Positions 7,041 to 13,864 of a stretch of DNA of 13,864 nucleotides are shown piece after piece (position 1 is the first letter of the stretch; every line of letters starts with the position of its first letter). The stretch comes from Bacteroidales bacterium UBA1736 (GTDB lineage Bacteria; Bacteroidota; Bacteroidia; Bacteroidales; UBA932), in the NCBI GenBank assembly GCA_002315825.1, contig DCIC01000033.1, forward strand, positions 7,547 to 21,410. The letters are read 5' to 3'. A model generated the notes under the pieces. It worked only from the letters and a program-made list of their open reading frames with translations, had not been told where the DNA came from and searched no databases. The position numbers were made by a program, and so were the translations under genes.

Positions 7041-7097
7041 CGAGGATATACCCAAAATGGGATAAACTGCATAATTTAAACAAAAATATAACACAAG

Positions 7098-9209
7098 ATG
7101 AAAGAATATTCAACCAAAGACATCCGCAATGTGGTACTTTTGGGCTCAACCAAATCCGGAAAGACTACATTGGCGGAGGCTATGCTCTTTGAGGGCAAAG
7201 TCATTGACAGGAGAGGAACAGTTGAGGACAAGAACACTGTTTCCGATTATGAGGAAATTGAGAAGATCAACCAGAGATCCATTTATGCAGCTCCCCTTTA
7301 TGCTGAGTTCCAGGGCAAGAAGATCAATATTATCGACGCTCCCGGTTCCGACGATTTCTGCGGCGGAGCATTCTCTGCATTTAAAGTATGTGAGAACGGT
7401 ATTCTTCTCGTAAATGCTCAGCAGGGTGTCGAGGTCGGCACTGAGATTTTCTCCCGTTATGCCGAGAAGGCCAATCTTCCTCTTGCGATAGCAGTAAACC
7501 AGCTCGATTCCGAGAAGGCAGATTGGGACACAATCAAGAATTCTCTTGCTGAGGCATTCGGCGGAAAGCCCGTATATCTTCAGTTCCCTGTTAATCCCGG
7601 AACCTCATTCGACGGATTCGTTGACCTCCTTTCAATGAAGTACTATCACTTCAAGGACAATAACGGAACCCGCGAGGAGCTTGATATTCCCGCAGAGTAT
7701 GCAGATGAGGCTGAGCTCCTCCACGGACAGCTCGTTGAGAAGGCCGCTGAGTTTGATGAGGCTCTGATGGAGAAATACTTTGAGGAGGGTGACCTTTCTC
7801 TCGAGGAGATCAACAAGGGTCTTGCCCAGGGTTTCACTTCAGGAGAGGCATATCCCGTATTCTGTGTTTCCGCAAAGAAGGATGTCGGTGTAAAGAAGCT
7901 TATGGAGTTTATCCTCAATGTAGGAGTTGCTCCCAAGTGTGACGAGACTGCACCTGCAGGACTTTATATTTACAAGAACAATGTTGAGCAGCACCTCGGT
8001 GAAGTTTCATTCTTCAAGGTGATGAGCGGTGTTGTCACTACAGGCGTTGATTTTGAAGAGTCTGCCAACGGCGGCAAGGAGCGTTTCTCTGCAATGTATG
8101 CAGCTGCCGGTCAGAAGAAGGAGTCAGTCGCTTCCCTTCACGCAGGAGATTTCGGTTGCGTTGTCAAGCTTAAGAACGGAAAGTCAGGCACCACACTCGC
8201 AGTCCCCGGATCAGGTCTTGACTATGGAAAGACAGAGTTCCCTGCACCCAAATATCGTTGCGCTATCAAGGCCAAGGCTCAGACAGATGAGCAGAAGCTC
8301 GGTGACGCTCTCAAGAAGATCGCTTCTCAGGATCCCACCTGCATCGTGGAATACTCCAAGGAGTTGCGTCAGACCATCCTCAGCGGAAATGGAGAGCAGC
8401 ATATCAATGTTATCAAGTGGCGCATCAACAATGAGTTCGGTGTGGATGTAGAGCTTTTCTCTCCGAAGGTTCCCTACAGAGAGACCATCACAAAGGTAGC
8501 TTGCGCACAGTACCGTCACAAGAAGCAGTCAGGTGGTGCAGGTCAGTTTGGAGAGGTTCACCTCCTCGTATGCCCTGCTGAAGGCGAGCTCAACACCAAG
8601 TTCAAGATTGATGGAAAGGATACACAGCTCAATGTCAAGACACAGGATATTTCCGAGCTCGAATGGGGCGGAAAGCTTGAGTTCTACAACTGCGTTGTCG
8701 GAGGTGCCATCGACTTGGGATTTATGCCCGCTATCCTCAAGGGTATCAAGGAGAAGATGAACGAAGGACCTCTTACCGGATCATATGCCCGCGATATCAG
8801 AGTATTCGTATATGACGGAAAGATGCACCCCGTTGATTCTAAGGAAATCGCCTTCATCATTGCTGGACGTAATGCCTTCAAGGAGGCCTTCCGCAATGCG
8901 GGTCCTAAGATTCTCGAGCCTATTTACAATGTTGAGGTAATGACTCCTGCTGAGTATCAGGGAGCTTGTATGTCAGATCTCCAGAACCGTCGCGGTATCC
9001 TCGGTGATATGGGTGCGGACAAGGGCTTCTCAATCCTTAAGGCACGTGTTCCTCTCGCAGAGATGTACAGATACTCAACCACATTGAGTTCAATCACTTC
9101 CGGAAGCGCAACATTTACTATGGAGTTTGCTGACTATCAGCCTGTTCCCGGTGATGTTCAGACAAAGCTCCTTGCCGAGTACGCTGCTTCCGAGTCCGAA
9201 GAAGATTAA
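7098..9209 (+). CDS. fusA2: EF-G2-like translation elongation factor with degenerate GTPase centre
   Basis: A 703-residue EF-G paralog with all five domains. The P-loop GSTKSGKT (16-23) is intact. The G3 motif is DAPGSDDF (80-87) where EF-G has D.PGHVDF, so the catalytic His is Ser84. Switch I, RGITI in EF-G, aligns to NQRSI (58-62). G4 is NQLD (134-137) rather than NKMD. G5 is SAKK near 258-261. Domain IV keeps QSGGAGQFG (477-485) and His577 in the tip loop DGKMHPVDS, so ribosome engagement seems kept. Residues about 495-525 hold an insertion relative to E. coli EF-G. This matches Bacteroides EF-G2, reported to translocate without GTP hydrolysis and to be induced during carbon limitation. 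The gene stands alone between its own promoter and a terminator. Codon choice (many GAG, AAG, CTC, CTT) looks like that of a well-expressed gene. GTPase loss is inferred. Confidence 0.92.
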   Translation: MKEYSTKDIRNVVLLGSTKSGKTTLAEAMLFEGKVIDRRGTVEDKNTVSDYEEIEKINQRSIYAAPLYAEFQGKKINIIDAPGSDDFCGGAFSAFKVCENGILLVNAQQGVEVGTEIFSRYAEKANLPLAIAVNQLDSEKADWDTIKNSLAEAFGGKPVYLQFPVNPGTSFDGFVDLLSMKYYHFKDNNGTREELDIPAEYADEAELLHGQLVEKAAEFDEALMEKYFEEGDLSLEEINKGLAQGFTSGEAYPVFCVSAKKDVGVKKLMEFILNVGVAPKCDETAPAGLYIYKNNVEQHLGEVSFFKVMSGVVTTGVDFEESANGGKERFSAMYAAAGQKKESVASLHAGDFGCVVKLKNGKSGTTLAVPGSGLDYGKTEFPAPKYRCAIKAKAQTDEQKLGDALKKIASQDPTCIVEYSKELRQTILSGNGEQHINVIKWRINNEFGVDVELFSPKVPYRETITKVACAQYRHKKQSGGAGQFGEVHLLVCPAEGELNTKFKIDGKDTQLNVKTQDISELEWGGKLEFYNCVVGGAIDLGFMPAILKGIKEKMNEGPLTGSYARDIRVFVYDGKMHPVDSKEIAFIIAGRNAFKEAFRNAGPKILEPIYNVEVMTPAEYQGACMSDLQNRRGILGDMGADKGFSILKARVPLAEMYRYSTTLSSITSGSATFTMEFADYQPVPGDVQTKLLAEYAASESEED

Positions 9210-9231
9210 TTTTAAGGGACATATCATTTTG

Positions 9232-9257
9232 CAGGTGGCTCTCAGGGCCACCTGTTT
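9232..9257 (+). terminator. Intrinsic terminator after the EF-G2-like gene
   Basis: CAGGTGGC (9232-9239) and GCCACCTG (9247-9254) form a perfect 8-bp stem with a 7-base loop, followed by a short T-rich run (TTTATC). It lies 22 bases after the EF-G2 stop and 18 bases before the aspS start. The T-tract is short, so termination may be partial and some read-through into aspS is possible. I see no clear promoter between it and aspS. Confidence 0.7.
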
Positions 9258-9275
9258 ATCATAAACCGAATTACT

Positions 9276-11006
9276 ATGTATAGAACGCATACATGCGGAG
9301 AGCTCCGCATTTCAGATGTCGGGAGTCAGGTGACCTTGTCAGGTTGGGTTCAGAAAGTCAGAAGCCTTGGAAGTATGACTTTCGTAGATCTCCGTGACAG
9401 ATATGGAATCACTCAGCTTGTCTTTGACGGGACAGCCGATCTTGGACGCGAATATGTGATTCAGATCAAAGGTACCGTTATGGAAAGGGAGAGCAAGAAT
9501 CCCAAACTTCCGACAGGTGATATTGAGATCAAAGTGGCAGAGACCAAGGTTCTGAACAAGGCTCAGACTCCTCCTTTCACGATTGAGGAATCATCTGACG
9601 GAGGTGAGGACATCAGGGCGAAATACAGATATCTGGATTTGCGCAGACCTCCTCTGCAGAGAGCTCTGGCTCTGAGACATCGTCTCGCACAGGAGATTCG
9701 CACATATCTCGACGGACAGCAGTTTATGGAGATAGAGACTCCTTATCTGATCAAGTCCACTCCTGAGGGAGCGCGGGATTTCGTGGTGCCTTCACGTATG
9801 AATCCCGGTAATTTCTATGCGCTTCCCCAGTCTCCTCAGACATTCAAGCAGTTGCTTATGGTGGCTGGGTACGATCGCTATTTCCAGATTGTAAGGTGTT
9901 TCCGTGATGAGGATCTTCGCGCTGACCGTCAGCCCGAGTTTACGCAGATTGACTGTGAAATGAGTTTCGTCGAGCAGGAGGATGTCCTCAATATGTTTGA
10001 GGGTATGATGCGTCAGATGTTCAAGAATGCGGTCGGTGTGGATATTCCTGACCCGCTGCCTCGTATGAGCTGGTATGATGCAATGGATAATTATGGCTCG
10101 GACAAGCCTGATATCCGTTTCGATATGAAGATCCACGAGGTGACTGATCTTGTGAAGGGTTGCGGATTCAGTGTTTTTGACAGCGCGGAATATATAGGTG
10201 CCATTGCTGTCAAGGACTGTGCTTCTTATACCCGCAAGCAGATCGATGAGCTGACCGAGTGGGTAAAGAGACCTCAAGTCGGAGCCAAAGGATTGGTTTA
10301 CATCAAGCTCGCCGAGGACGGTATCAAGTCTTCAGTGGATAAGTTCTATACACCTGAGCAGGTCAAGGCTATAGCAGACAAGGCAGGGGCACAGACAGGT
10401 GATTTGGTTCTCATTCTTTGCGGTCCCAAGAGGAAGACCCAGAATATGCTCGGTGTCCTTCGTATCGAGATGGGCAACAGGCTCGGTTACAGGGATCCCA
10501 AGGTGTTTGCGCCTCTTTGGATTGTGGATTTCCCTCTTCTTGAGTGGGATGATGAGACTCAGCGTTTCTATGCTATGCACCATCCTTTCACTGCCCCCAA
10601 GCCGGAGCACGAGGAATGGTTCTATAGCGACAAAAAGGAAGACCTTGAAAGAGTATGTGCAAATGCTTACGATTTTGTCCTCAACGGCACTGAACTTGGT
10701 GGCGGTTCAATCCGTATCCACAATGCAGATATGCAGAGCAGGATGTTTGAGGTACTTGGAATCAGTAAGGAAGAGGCTGAATATAAGTTCGGTTTCATTA
10801 TCAATGCCTTCAAGTTCGGGGCACCCCCTCACGGAGGTCTTGCATTCGGATTTGACCGTGTATGTGCTCTCTTTGGAGGTCAGGAGACAATCCGCGACTA
10901 CATCGCTTTCCCCAAGAACAATCAGGGCCGCGATGTGATGATTGATTCTCCTTCAGAGATTGACCGGACTCAGTTGGATGAGCTCCATCTGGATATAAAG
11001 GCATAA
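9276..11006 (+). CDS. aspS: Aspartyl-tRNA synthetase
   Basis: A 576-residue class IIb synthetase of the bacterial type, slightly shorter than the E. coli enzyme. It attaches aspartate to its tRNA in the cytoplasm. The N-terminal OB-fold anticodon-binding domain covers about 1-105 (LSGWVQKVRSLGSMTFVDLRD region). The catalytic core has YRYLDLRRP (117-125), STPEGARDF (161-169), the QSPQ.FKQLL segment (185-194), class II motif 2 around FRDEDLRADRQPEFTQID (209-226) and motif 3 GLAFGFDRV (521-529). The region between motifs 2 and 3, about 285-410, is the bacterial GAD insertion. The ATG at 9276 follows the EF-G2 terminator closely. It is first gene of a five-gene same-strand run. No key residue seems missing. 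Confidence 0.97.
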   Translation: MYRTHTCGELRISDVGSQVTLSGWVQKVRSLGSMTFVDLRDRYGITQLVFDGTADLGREYVIQIKGTVMERESKNPKLPTGDIEIKVAETKVLNKAQTPPFTIEESSDGGEDIRAKYRYLDLRRPPLQRALALRHRLAQEIRTYLDGQQFMEIETPYLIKSTPEGARDFVVPSRMNPGNFYALPQSPQTFKQLLMVAGYDRYFQIVRCFRDEDLRADRQPEFTQIDCEMSFVEQEDVLNMFEGMMRQMFKNAVGVDIPDPLPRMSWYDAMDNYGSDKPDIRFDMKIHEVTDLVKGCGFSVFDSAEYIGAIAVKDCASYTRKQIDELTEWVKRPQVGAKGLVYIKLAEDGIKSSVDKFYTPEQVKAIADKAGAQTGDLVLILCGPKRKTQNMLGVLRIEMGNRLGYRDPKVFAPLWIVDFPLLEWDDETQRFYAMHHPFTAPKPEHEEWFYSDKKEDLERVCANAYDFVLNGTELGGGSIRIHNADMQSRMFEVLGISKEEAEYKFGFIINAFKFGAPPHGGLAFGFDRVCALFGGQETIRDYIAFPKNNQGRDVMIDSPSEIDRTQLDELHLDIKA

Positions 11007-11010
11007 GCAA

Positions 11011-11388
11011 TTGAAAGGCTCTCGAGGGAAAGTTGGGAAGAAGGGAGAGGATGAGGCGCTTGAGTATCTTCTTGGTAGGGGTCATACAATATTGGCCAGA
11101 AACTGGAGGAAACACAGGTGTGAGATTGATATTATTTCACTGGACTCCCGCGGCCTGCATTTTGTTGAGGTGAAGACCAGGACATCCGGAAGGATCAGTC
11201 CTTTGGAAAATATAACACCTTCCAAGAAGAGGAATATGGTCTGTGCGGCGATGGATTTTCTTTCCAGTGAGCACAGGGAGCAGCTATCCTCGGTGGAGTT
11301 GTTTTTTGATATTGTCACAGTGGTGTTCGAAGGTTCCACATTTGAATTGGAATATATCCCGGAAGCCTTCATACCGATATTTGATTGA
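11011..11388 (+). CDS. yraN: UPF0102 (YraN) family endonuclease-like protein
   Basis: A 125-residue UPF0102 protein. The family signature is clear: GKVGKKGEDEALEYL (6-20), RNWR (30-33), EIDII (38-42) and FVEVKTR (51-57). E38, D40, E53 and K55 form a restriction-endonuclease-like PD-(D/E)xK centre. The cellular role is not established; a nuclease function in DNA repair or processing is usually suggested. The start is TTG at 11011, since no ATG or GTG begins the conserved N-terminus. AAAGG at 10997-11001, nine bases upstream, is a plausible ribosome site. It begins four bases after aspS and ends two bases before the manC ATG, so it is firmly inside the operon. Confidence 0.9.
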   Translation: MKGSRGKVGKKGEDEALEYLLGRGHTILARNWRKHRCEIDIISLDSRGLHFVEVKTRTSGRISPLENITPSKKRNMVCAAMDFLSSEHREQLSSVELFFDIVTVVFEGSTFELEYIPEAFIPIFD

Positions 11389-11390
11389 CC

Positions 11391-12485
11391 ATGGATTCTC
11401 ACTTTTATTGTGTCATCATGGCGGGAGGAATAGGTTCCAGATTCTGGCCTGTCAGCCGTGCGGCAAGACCGAAGCAGTTCCTTGATTTCGGGAGCGGGCA
11501 GTCATTTCTGCAAGCTACATACCAGCGATTTGAAGGACTCATACCTGCTGAGAATATAATAGTAGTGACCCTGGTCCAGTATCGGGAACTTGTAAAGGAG
11601 GAGTTACCTTCTCTTCCGGAAGAAAATCTTCTTTGTGAACCATACAACCGCAATACCGCCCCCTGTCTTGCCTATGCGACATACGTACTGCTGAAAAGAG
11701 ACCCGCAGGCCATTATCGTAGCCACTCCTTCCGATCACTTGATTGTCGGATTGGAGATGTTCAGAGAAACTGTAAGAAAGGCTCTCGGATATGCGTCCAC
11801 TACAGAGTCTCTGATTACTCTGGGGATTGTTCCGACAAGGGCGGATACCAATTTCGGTTATATTCAGGTGAAGGGGGGCAAGACCGGATCTTCTCAGGAC
11901 AAGCCATTGAAAGTGAAGACTTTTGTGGAAAAACCGGATGCTGCTCTGGCTCAGGTTTTCATTGGCAGCGGCGAGTTTTTCTGGAATTCGGGTATGTTTG
12001 TATGGAAGGCCTCTGTAATCCGCTCTGAAATGGAAAGATATCTCCCTCAGATGACAAATCTGTTCAAGGGATGGGACAAATACCTCGGGACTTCGAATGA
12101 AGCGGCCTTCATTGAGAGAGTGTATGCTGATATGATGCGTGTCTCCATAGATATCGGAGTGATGGAGAGGACAGACAATGCTTGGCTGTTCCCTGCGGCA
12201 TTTACCTGGGCTGATATCGGAAACTGGGAGTCCTTCTATGACAATCTGTCCGATAAGGATGAGGATGGAAATTCAGTCAAGACTTCCGGTAAATTGCTCC
12301 TGCAGGAAGACAAGAACAGTGTGATTTATTCCGGTGCCGGAAACAAGCTTGTGGTGGTAAAGGGTTTGGAGGACTACATAGTCATAGATACAGACGACAT
12401 TCTGATGATCTGTCCCCGGGATGACAATAAAATAAAAGAAGTGATTTCCCAGATCGGGATGCCCGAATACGAAGAATACAGATAA
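11391..12485 (+). CDS. manC: Mannose-1-phosphate guanylyltransferase
   Basis: A 364-residue GDP-mannose pyrophosphorylase that joins mannose-1-phosphate and GTP into GDP-mannose, the donor for envelope mannose and precursor of GDP-fucose. It has the nucleotidyltransferase signature GGIGSRFWPVSR (12-23) and PKQF (27-30), then NTAP (88-91), the TPSDH metal/nucleotide segment (112-116), TNFGYI (153-158), VEKPD (179-183), NSGMF (199-203) and WADIGNW (273-279). The length fits the monofunctional form without the C-terminal isomerase domain of long ManC proteins. The ATG at 11391 is preferred over a TTG two codons upstream that would overlap the yraN stop. The dapB gene begins four bases after its stop. 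Placement in an amino-acid/tRNA operon is not explained by pathway. Confidence 0.94.
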   Translation: MDSHFYCVIMAGGIGSRFWPVSRAARPKQFLDFGSGQSFLQATYQRFEGLIPAENIIVVTLVQYRELVKEELPSLPEENLLCEPYNRNTAPCLAYATYVLLKRDPQAIIVATPSDHLIVGLEMFRETVRKALGYASTTESLITLGIVPTRADTNFGYIQVKGGKTGSSQDKPLKVKTFVEKPDAALAQVFIGSGEFFWNSGMFVWKASVIRSEMERYLPQMTNLFKGWDKYLGTSNEAAFIERVYADMMRVSIDIGVMERTDNAWLFPAAFTWADIGNWESFYDNLSDKDEDGNSVKTSGKLLLQEDKNSVIYSGAGNKLVVVKGLEDYIVIDTDDILMICPRDDNKIKEVISQIGMPEYEEYR

Positions 12486-12489
12486 GGTT

Positions 12490-13155
12490 ATGAAAGTAGT
12501 TATCAGCGGATATGGCAAGATGGGCCATATGGTGGAACAAGTATTGACACGTAGAGGGATTGAAATAGCCCTGGCGACAGAAGATGTGTGCAGTATAGAC
12601 AGAGAGCTTGCTTCCGAATGTGTATGCATAGATTTCACGATGCCGGATTCGATAAGGAAGAATTATCCCTTCCTGGCTTCAGCTTTCAAGGCGGTAGTTA
12701 TCGGTACTACCGGGTGGAATGACATACGTGAGGATGTATGCAGGGAGTTTGAAAAGAATGGAACTCCTATGATATATGCATCCAACTTTTCCATCGGTGT
12801 GAATGCTTTCTTTGCCGGGGTGGAAAGAGTGTGTGAAATCCTGAAGAACTGCAATTATGAGCCTTCAGTCAAGGAGATTCATCATATCCACAAACTCGAT
12901 GCTCCGAGCGGGACAGCCAAAACTGTGGCTGAAGTTATTGCCGGCAGCCTTGGAAGTTTACCTCAGATAGAGTCTGTCAGAGAAGGAGAGGTGCCGGGCA
13001 CACATATTGTCGATCTCAAAAGTGATTGTGACAGAATCAATATCACCCACGAAGCCTTCTCCCGTCAAGGCTTCGCAGAAGGTGCAGTTGCAGCTGCATT
13101 GATGACTCAGGGATTGACAGGAGTGTATGAATTCAAAGATTTGATATTGAAATAA
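12490..13155 (+). CDS. dapB: 4-hydroxy-tetrahydrodipicolinate reductase
   Basis: A 221-residue DapB that reduces the DapA product to tetrahydrodipicolinate with NAD(P)H, second step of the diaminopimelate/lysine branch. The N-terminal nucleotide fold has GYGKMG (7-12). GTTGW (72-76) and ASNFSIGVN (97-105) are standard. The catalytic signature EIHHIHKLDAPSGTA (129-143) supplies His131 and Lys135. It is shorter than the roughly 270-residue E. coli enzyme because the loops between the Rossmann strands are reduced, as in other Bacteroidota. AAGG just upstream of the ATG is a good ribosome site. dapA starts eight bases after the stop, so the two consecutive pathway steps are cotranscribed. Confidence 0.96.
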   Translation: MKVVISGYGKMGHMVEQVLTRRGIEIALATEDVCSIDRELASECVCIDFTMPDSIRKNYPFLASAFKAVVIGTTGWNDIREDVCREFEKNGTPMIYASNFSIGVNAFFAGVERVCEILKNCNYEPSVKEIHHIHKLDAPSGTAKTVAEVIAGSLGSLPQIESVREGEVPGTHIVDLKSDCDRINITHEAFSRQGFAEGAVAAALMTQGLTGVYEFKDLILK

Positions 13156-13163
13156 TAATACCT

Positions 13164-13864
13164 ATGGAGAACATTCGCATTTATGGCTGTGGCACAGCCT
13201 TGCTCACACCGTTCAACAGAGACGGTTCAGTTGATTACGAGTCTTATGCGAGAACCTTGGACCGCCAGGTGAAAGCCGGTGTGGATTTCCTGGTTCCGCT
13301 TGCAACAACAGGAGAGACGCCTGCATTGAGCAATGAAGAGAAGCTCAAACTCCTGCACGTTGCCCGTGAGCATAGCGCCGGTCTTCCTCTGCTTGTCGGT
13401 TGCGGATCCAATTCTTATGAAGCGACTCTCTCAAATATGCGTCTTCTTGAAAATGAAGGGGTGGACGCATTCCTTGTTGTAGTTCCTTTCTACAACAAAC
13501 CAACCCAGGAAGGCCAATATCAATATTTCAAGGCAGTGGCGGCTGCGAGCTCCAAACCTATTGTTATATATAATGTCCCGGGAAGGACCGGCGCGAATAT
13601 GACTGCTGACACTGCAATCAGATTGGCTGAAGAGTGCAGCAATATCATAGGAACAAAGGAAGCGTCAGGGAACTATTCTCAAATGAGTGAAATAATCCGC
13701 AGGGCTCCTGAAGGCTTTGCAGTGCTGAGCGGAGACGATGACCTGACTCTCGCGCTGATGTCCACAGGCGGACACGGTGTGATAAGTGTTGCCTCCAACA
13801 TAGCCCCAGCAGAGGTGGCATCTATGGTCCACGCTCTACAGAAGGAGGATATGAAGACAGCAAG
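13164..13864 (+). CDS. dapA: 4-hydroxy-tetrahydrodipicolinate synthase, 3' end outside window
   Basis: The first 233 residues of a protein usually about 290-300 long; the frame is open at the window edge. DapA condenses pyruvate with aspartate semialdehyde, the first committed step to diaminopimelate and lysine. The TIM-barrel class I aldolase features are present: TTGET (48-52), VVPFYNKPTQEG (106-117), IYNVPGRTG (135-143) with Tyr136 and Arg141, and GTKEASGN (163-170) with the Schiff-base Lys165. The ATG at 13164 directly precedes the conserved start of the barrel. It is the last visible gene of the aspS operon. Nothing is damaged in the visible part. Confidence 0.96.
   Translation, partial: MENIRIYGCGTALLTPFNRDGSVDYESYARTLDRQVKAGVDFLVPLATTGETPALSNEEKLKLLHVAREHSAGLPLLVGCGSNSYEATLSNMRLLENEGVDAFLVVVPFYNKPTQEGQYQYFKAVAAASSKPIVIYNVPGRTGANMTADTAIRLAEECSNIIGTKEASGNYSQMSEIIRRAPEGFAVLSGDDDLTLALMSTGGHGVISVASNIAPAEVASMVHALQKEDMKTA

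Noticed and set aside
10399..10938. Open frame of 179 codons on the plus strand
   Set aside because: An alternate frame inside aspS, whose motif 3 lies in the overlapped part. The translation is Ser/Arg-rich and lacks motifs.
11385..11393. TTG start for manC at 11385
   Set aside because: It overlaps the yraN stop and adds only two residues. ATG at 11391 is the more likely start.
13051..13074. Perfect 8-bp inverted repeat GAAGCCTT/AAGGCTTC with 8-base loop
   Set aside because: It lies in the dapB coding sequence over EAF and QGF codons with no T-tract after it. Chance from codon choice is the simplest explanation.
1..13864. CRISPR array, insertion sequence, tRNA or rRNA genes
   Set aside because: I found no regularly spaced repeats, transposase, terminal inverted repeats or tRNA cloverleaf. 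Nearly all bases are accounted for by genes.

Overview
The window reads as chromosomal DNA from a member of the Bacteroidota, most likely order Bacteroidales. Four things suggest this: an S46-family exported dipeptidyl-peptidase, exported DUF1080 and Gfo/Idh/MocA proteins of the kind used in 3-keto-glycoside metabolism, a second EF-G-like factor with a degenerate GTPase centre, and promoter-like sequences of the Bacteroides type (TTTG near -33, TAnnTTTG near -7) with few strong Shine-Dalgarno sites. Coding density is very high. No stretch over 300 bases lacks a gene, and I see no RNA genes, mobile elements or CRISPR array.

Minus-strand block (1-4571). A divergent promoter region at 4572-4660 drives leftward a Tat-exported Gfo/Idh/MocA oxidoreductase (4571-3138) and, 14 bases on, a DUF1080 lipoprotein (3123-2401). 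A strong intrinsic terminator (2376-2344) follows. RNase HII (rnhB, 2339-1737) begins only five bases beyond the terminator's T-tract and is followed by an S46 dipeptidyl-peptidase (1715 to the window edge, C-terminus missing).

Plus-strand block A (4661-7000). This holds a divergent ApbE-like protein, a second exported Gfo/Idh/MocA oxidoreductase that overlaps it by 23 bases, and a 76-residue two-helix membrane protein. With the leftward pair these look like one divergently transcribed regulon for oxidising glycosides at C3 in the cell envelope and cleaving the 3-keto product. An 8-bp perfect inverted repeat lies between the two arms over the predicted leftward promoter.

Plus-strand block B (7098-9257). 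A monocistronic EF-G2-like factor (fusA2 type) has its own promoter and terminator. Its G-domain lacks the catalytic G3 histidine and has altered switch I and G4 motifs, matching EF-G paralogs that work without GTP hydrolysis.

Plus-strand block C (9276-13864). A tight housekeeping operon runs aspS, yraN (UPF0102), manC, dapB, dapA (cut by the window edge), with gaps of 2-8 bases. It joins aspartyl-tRNA charging, GDP-mannose synthesis and the first two committed steps of lysine/diaminopimelate synthesis from aspartate semialdehyde.

The most interesting parts are the glycoside-oxidation cluster with its unexplained ApbE homolog and membrane protein, and the predicted GTPase-deficient EF-G2.
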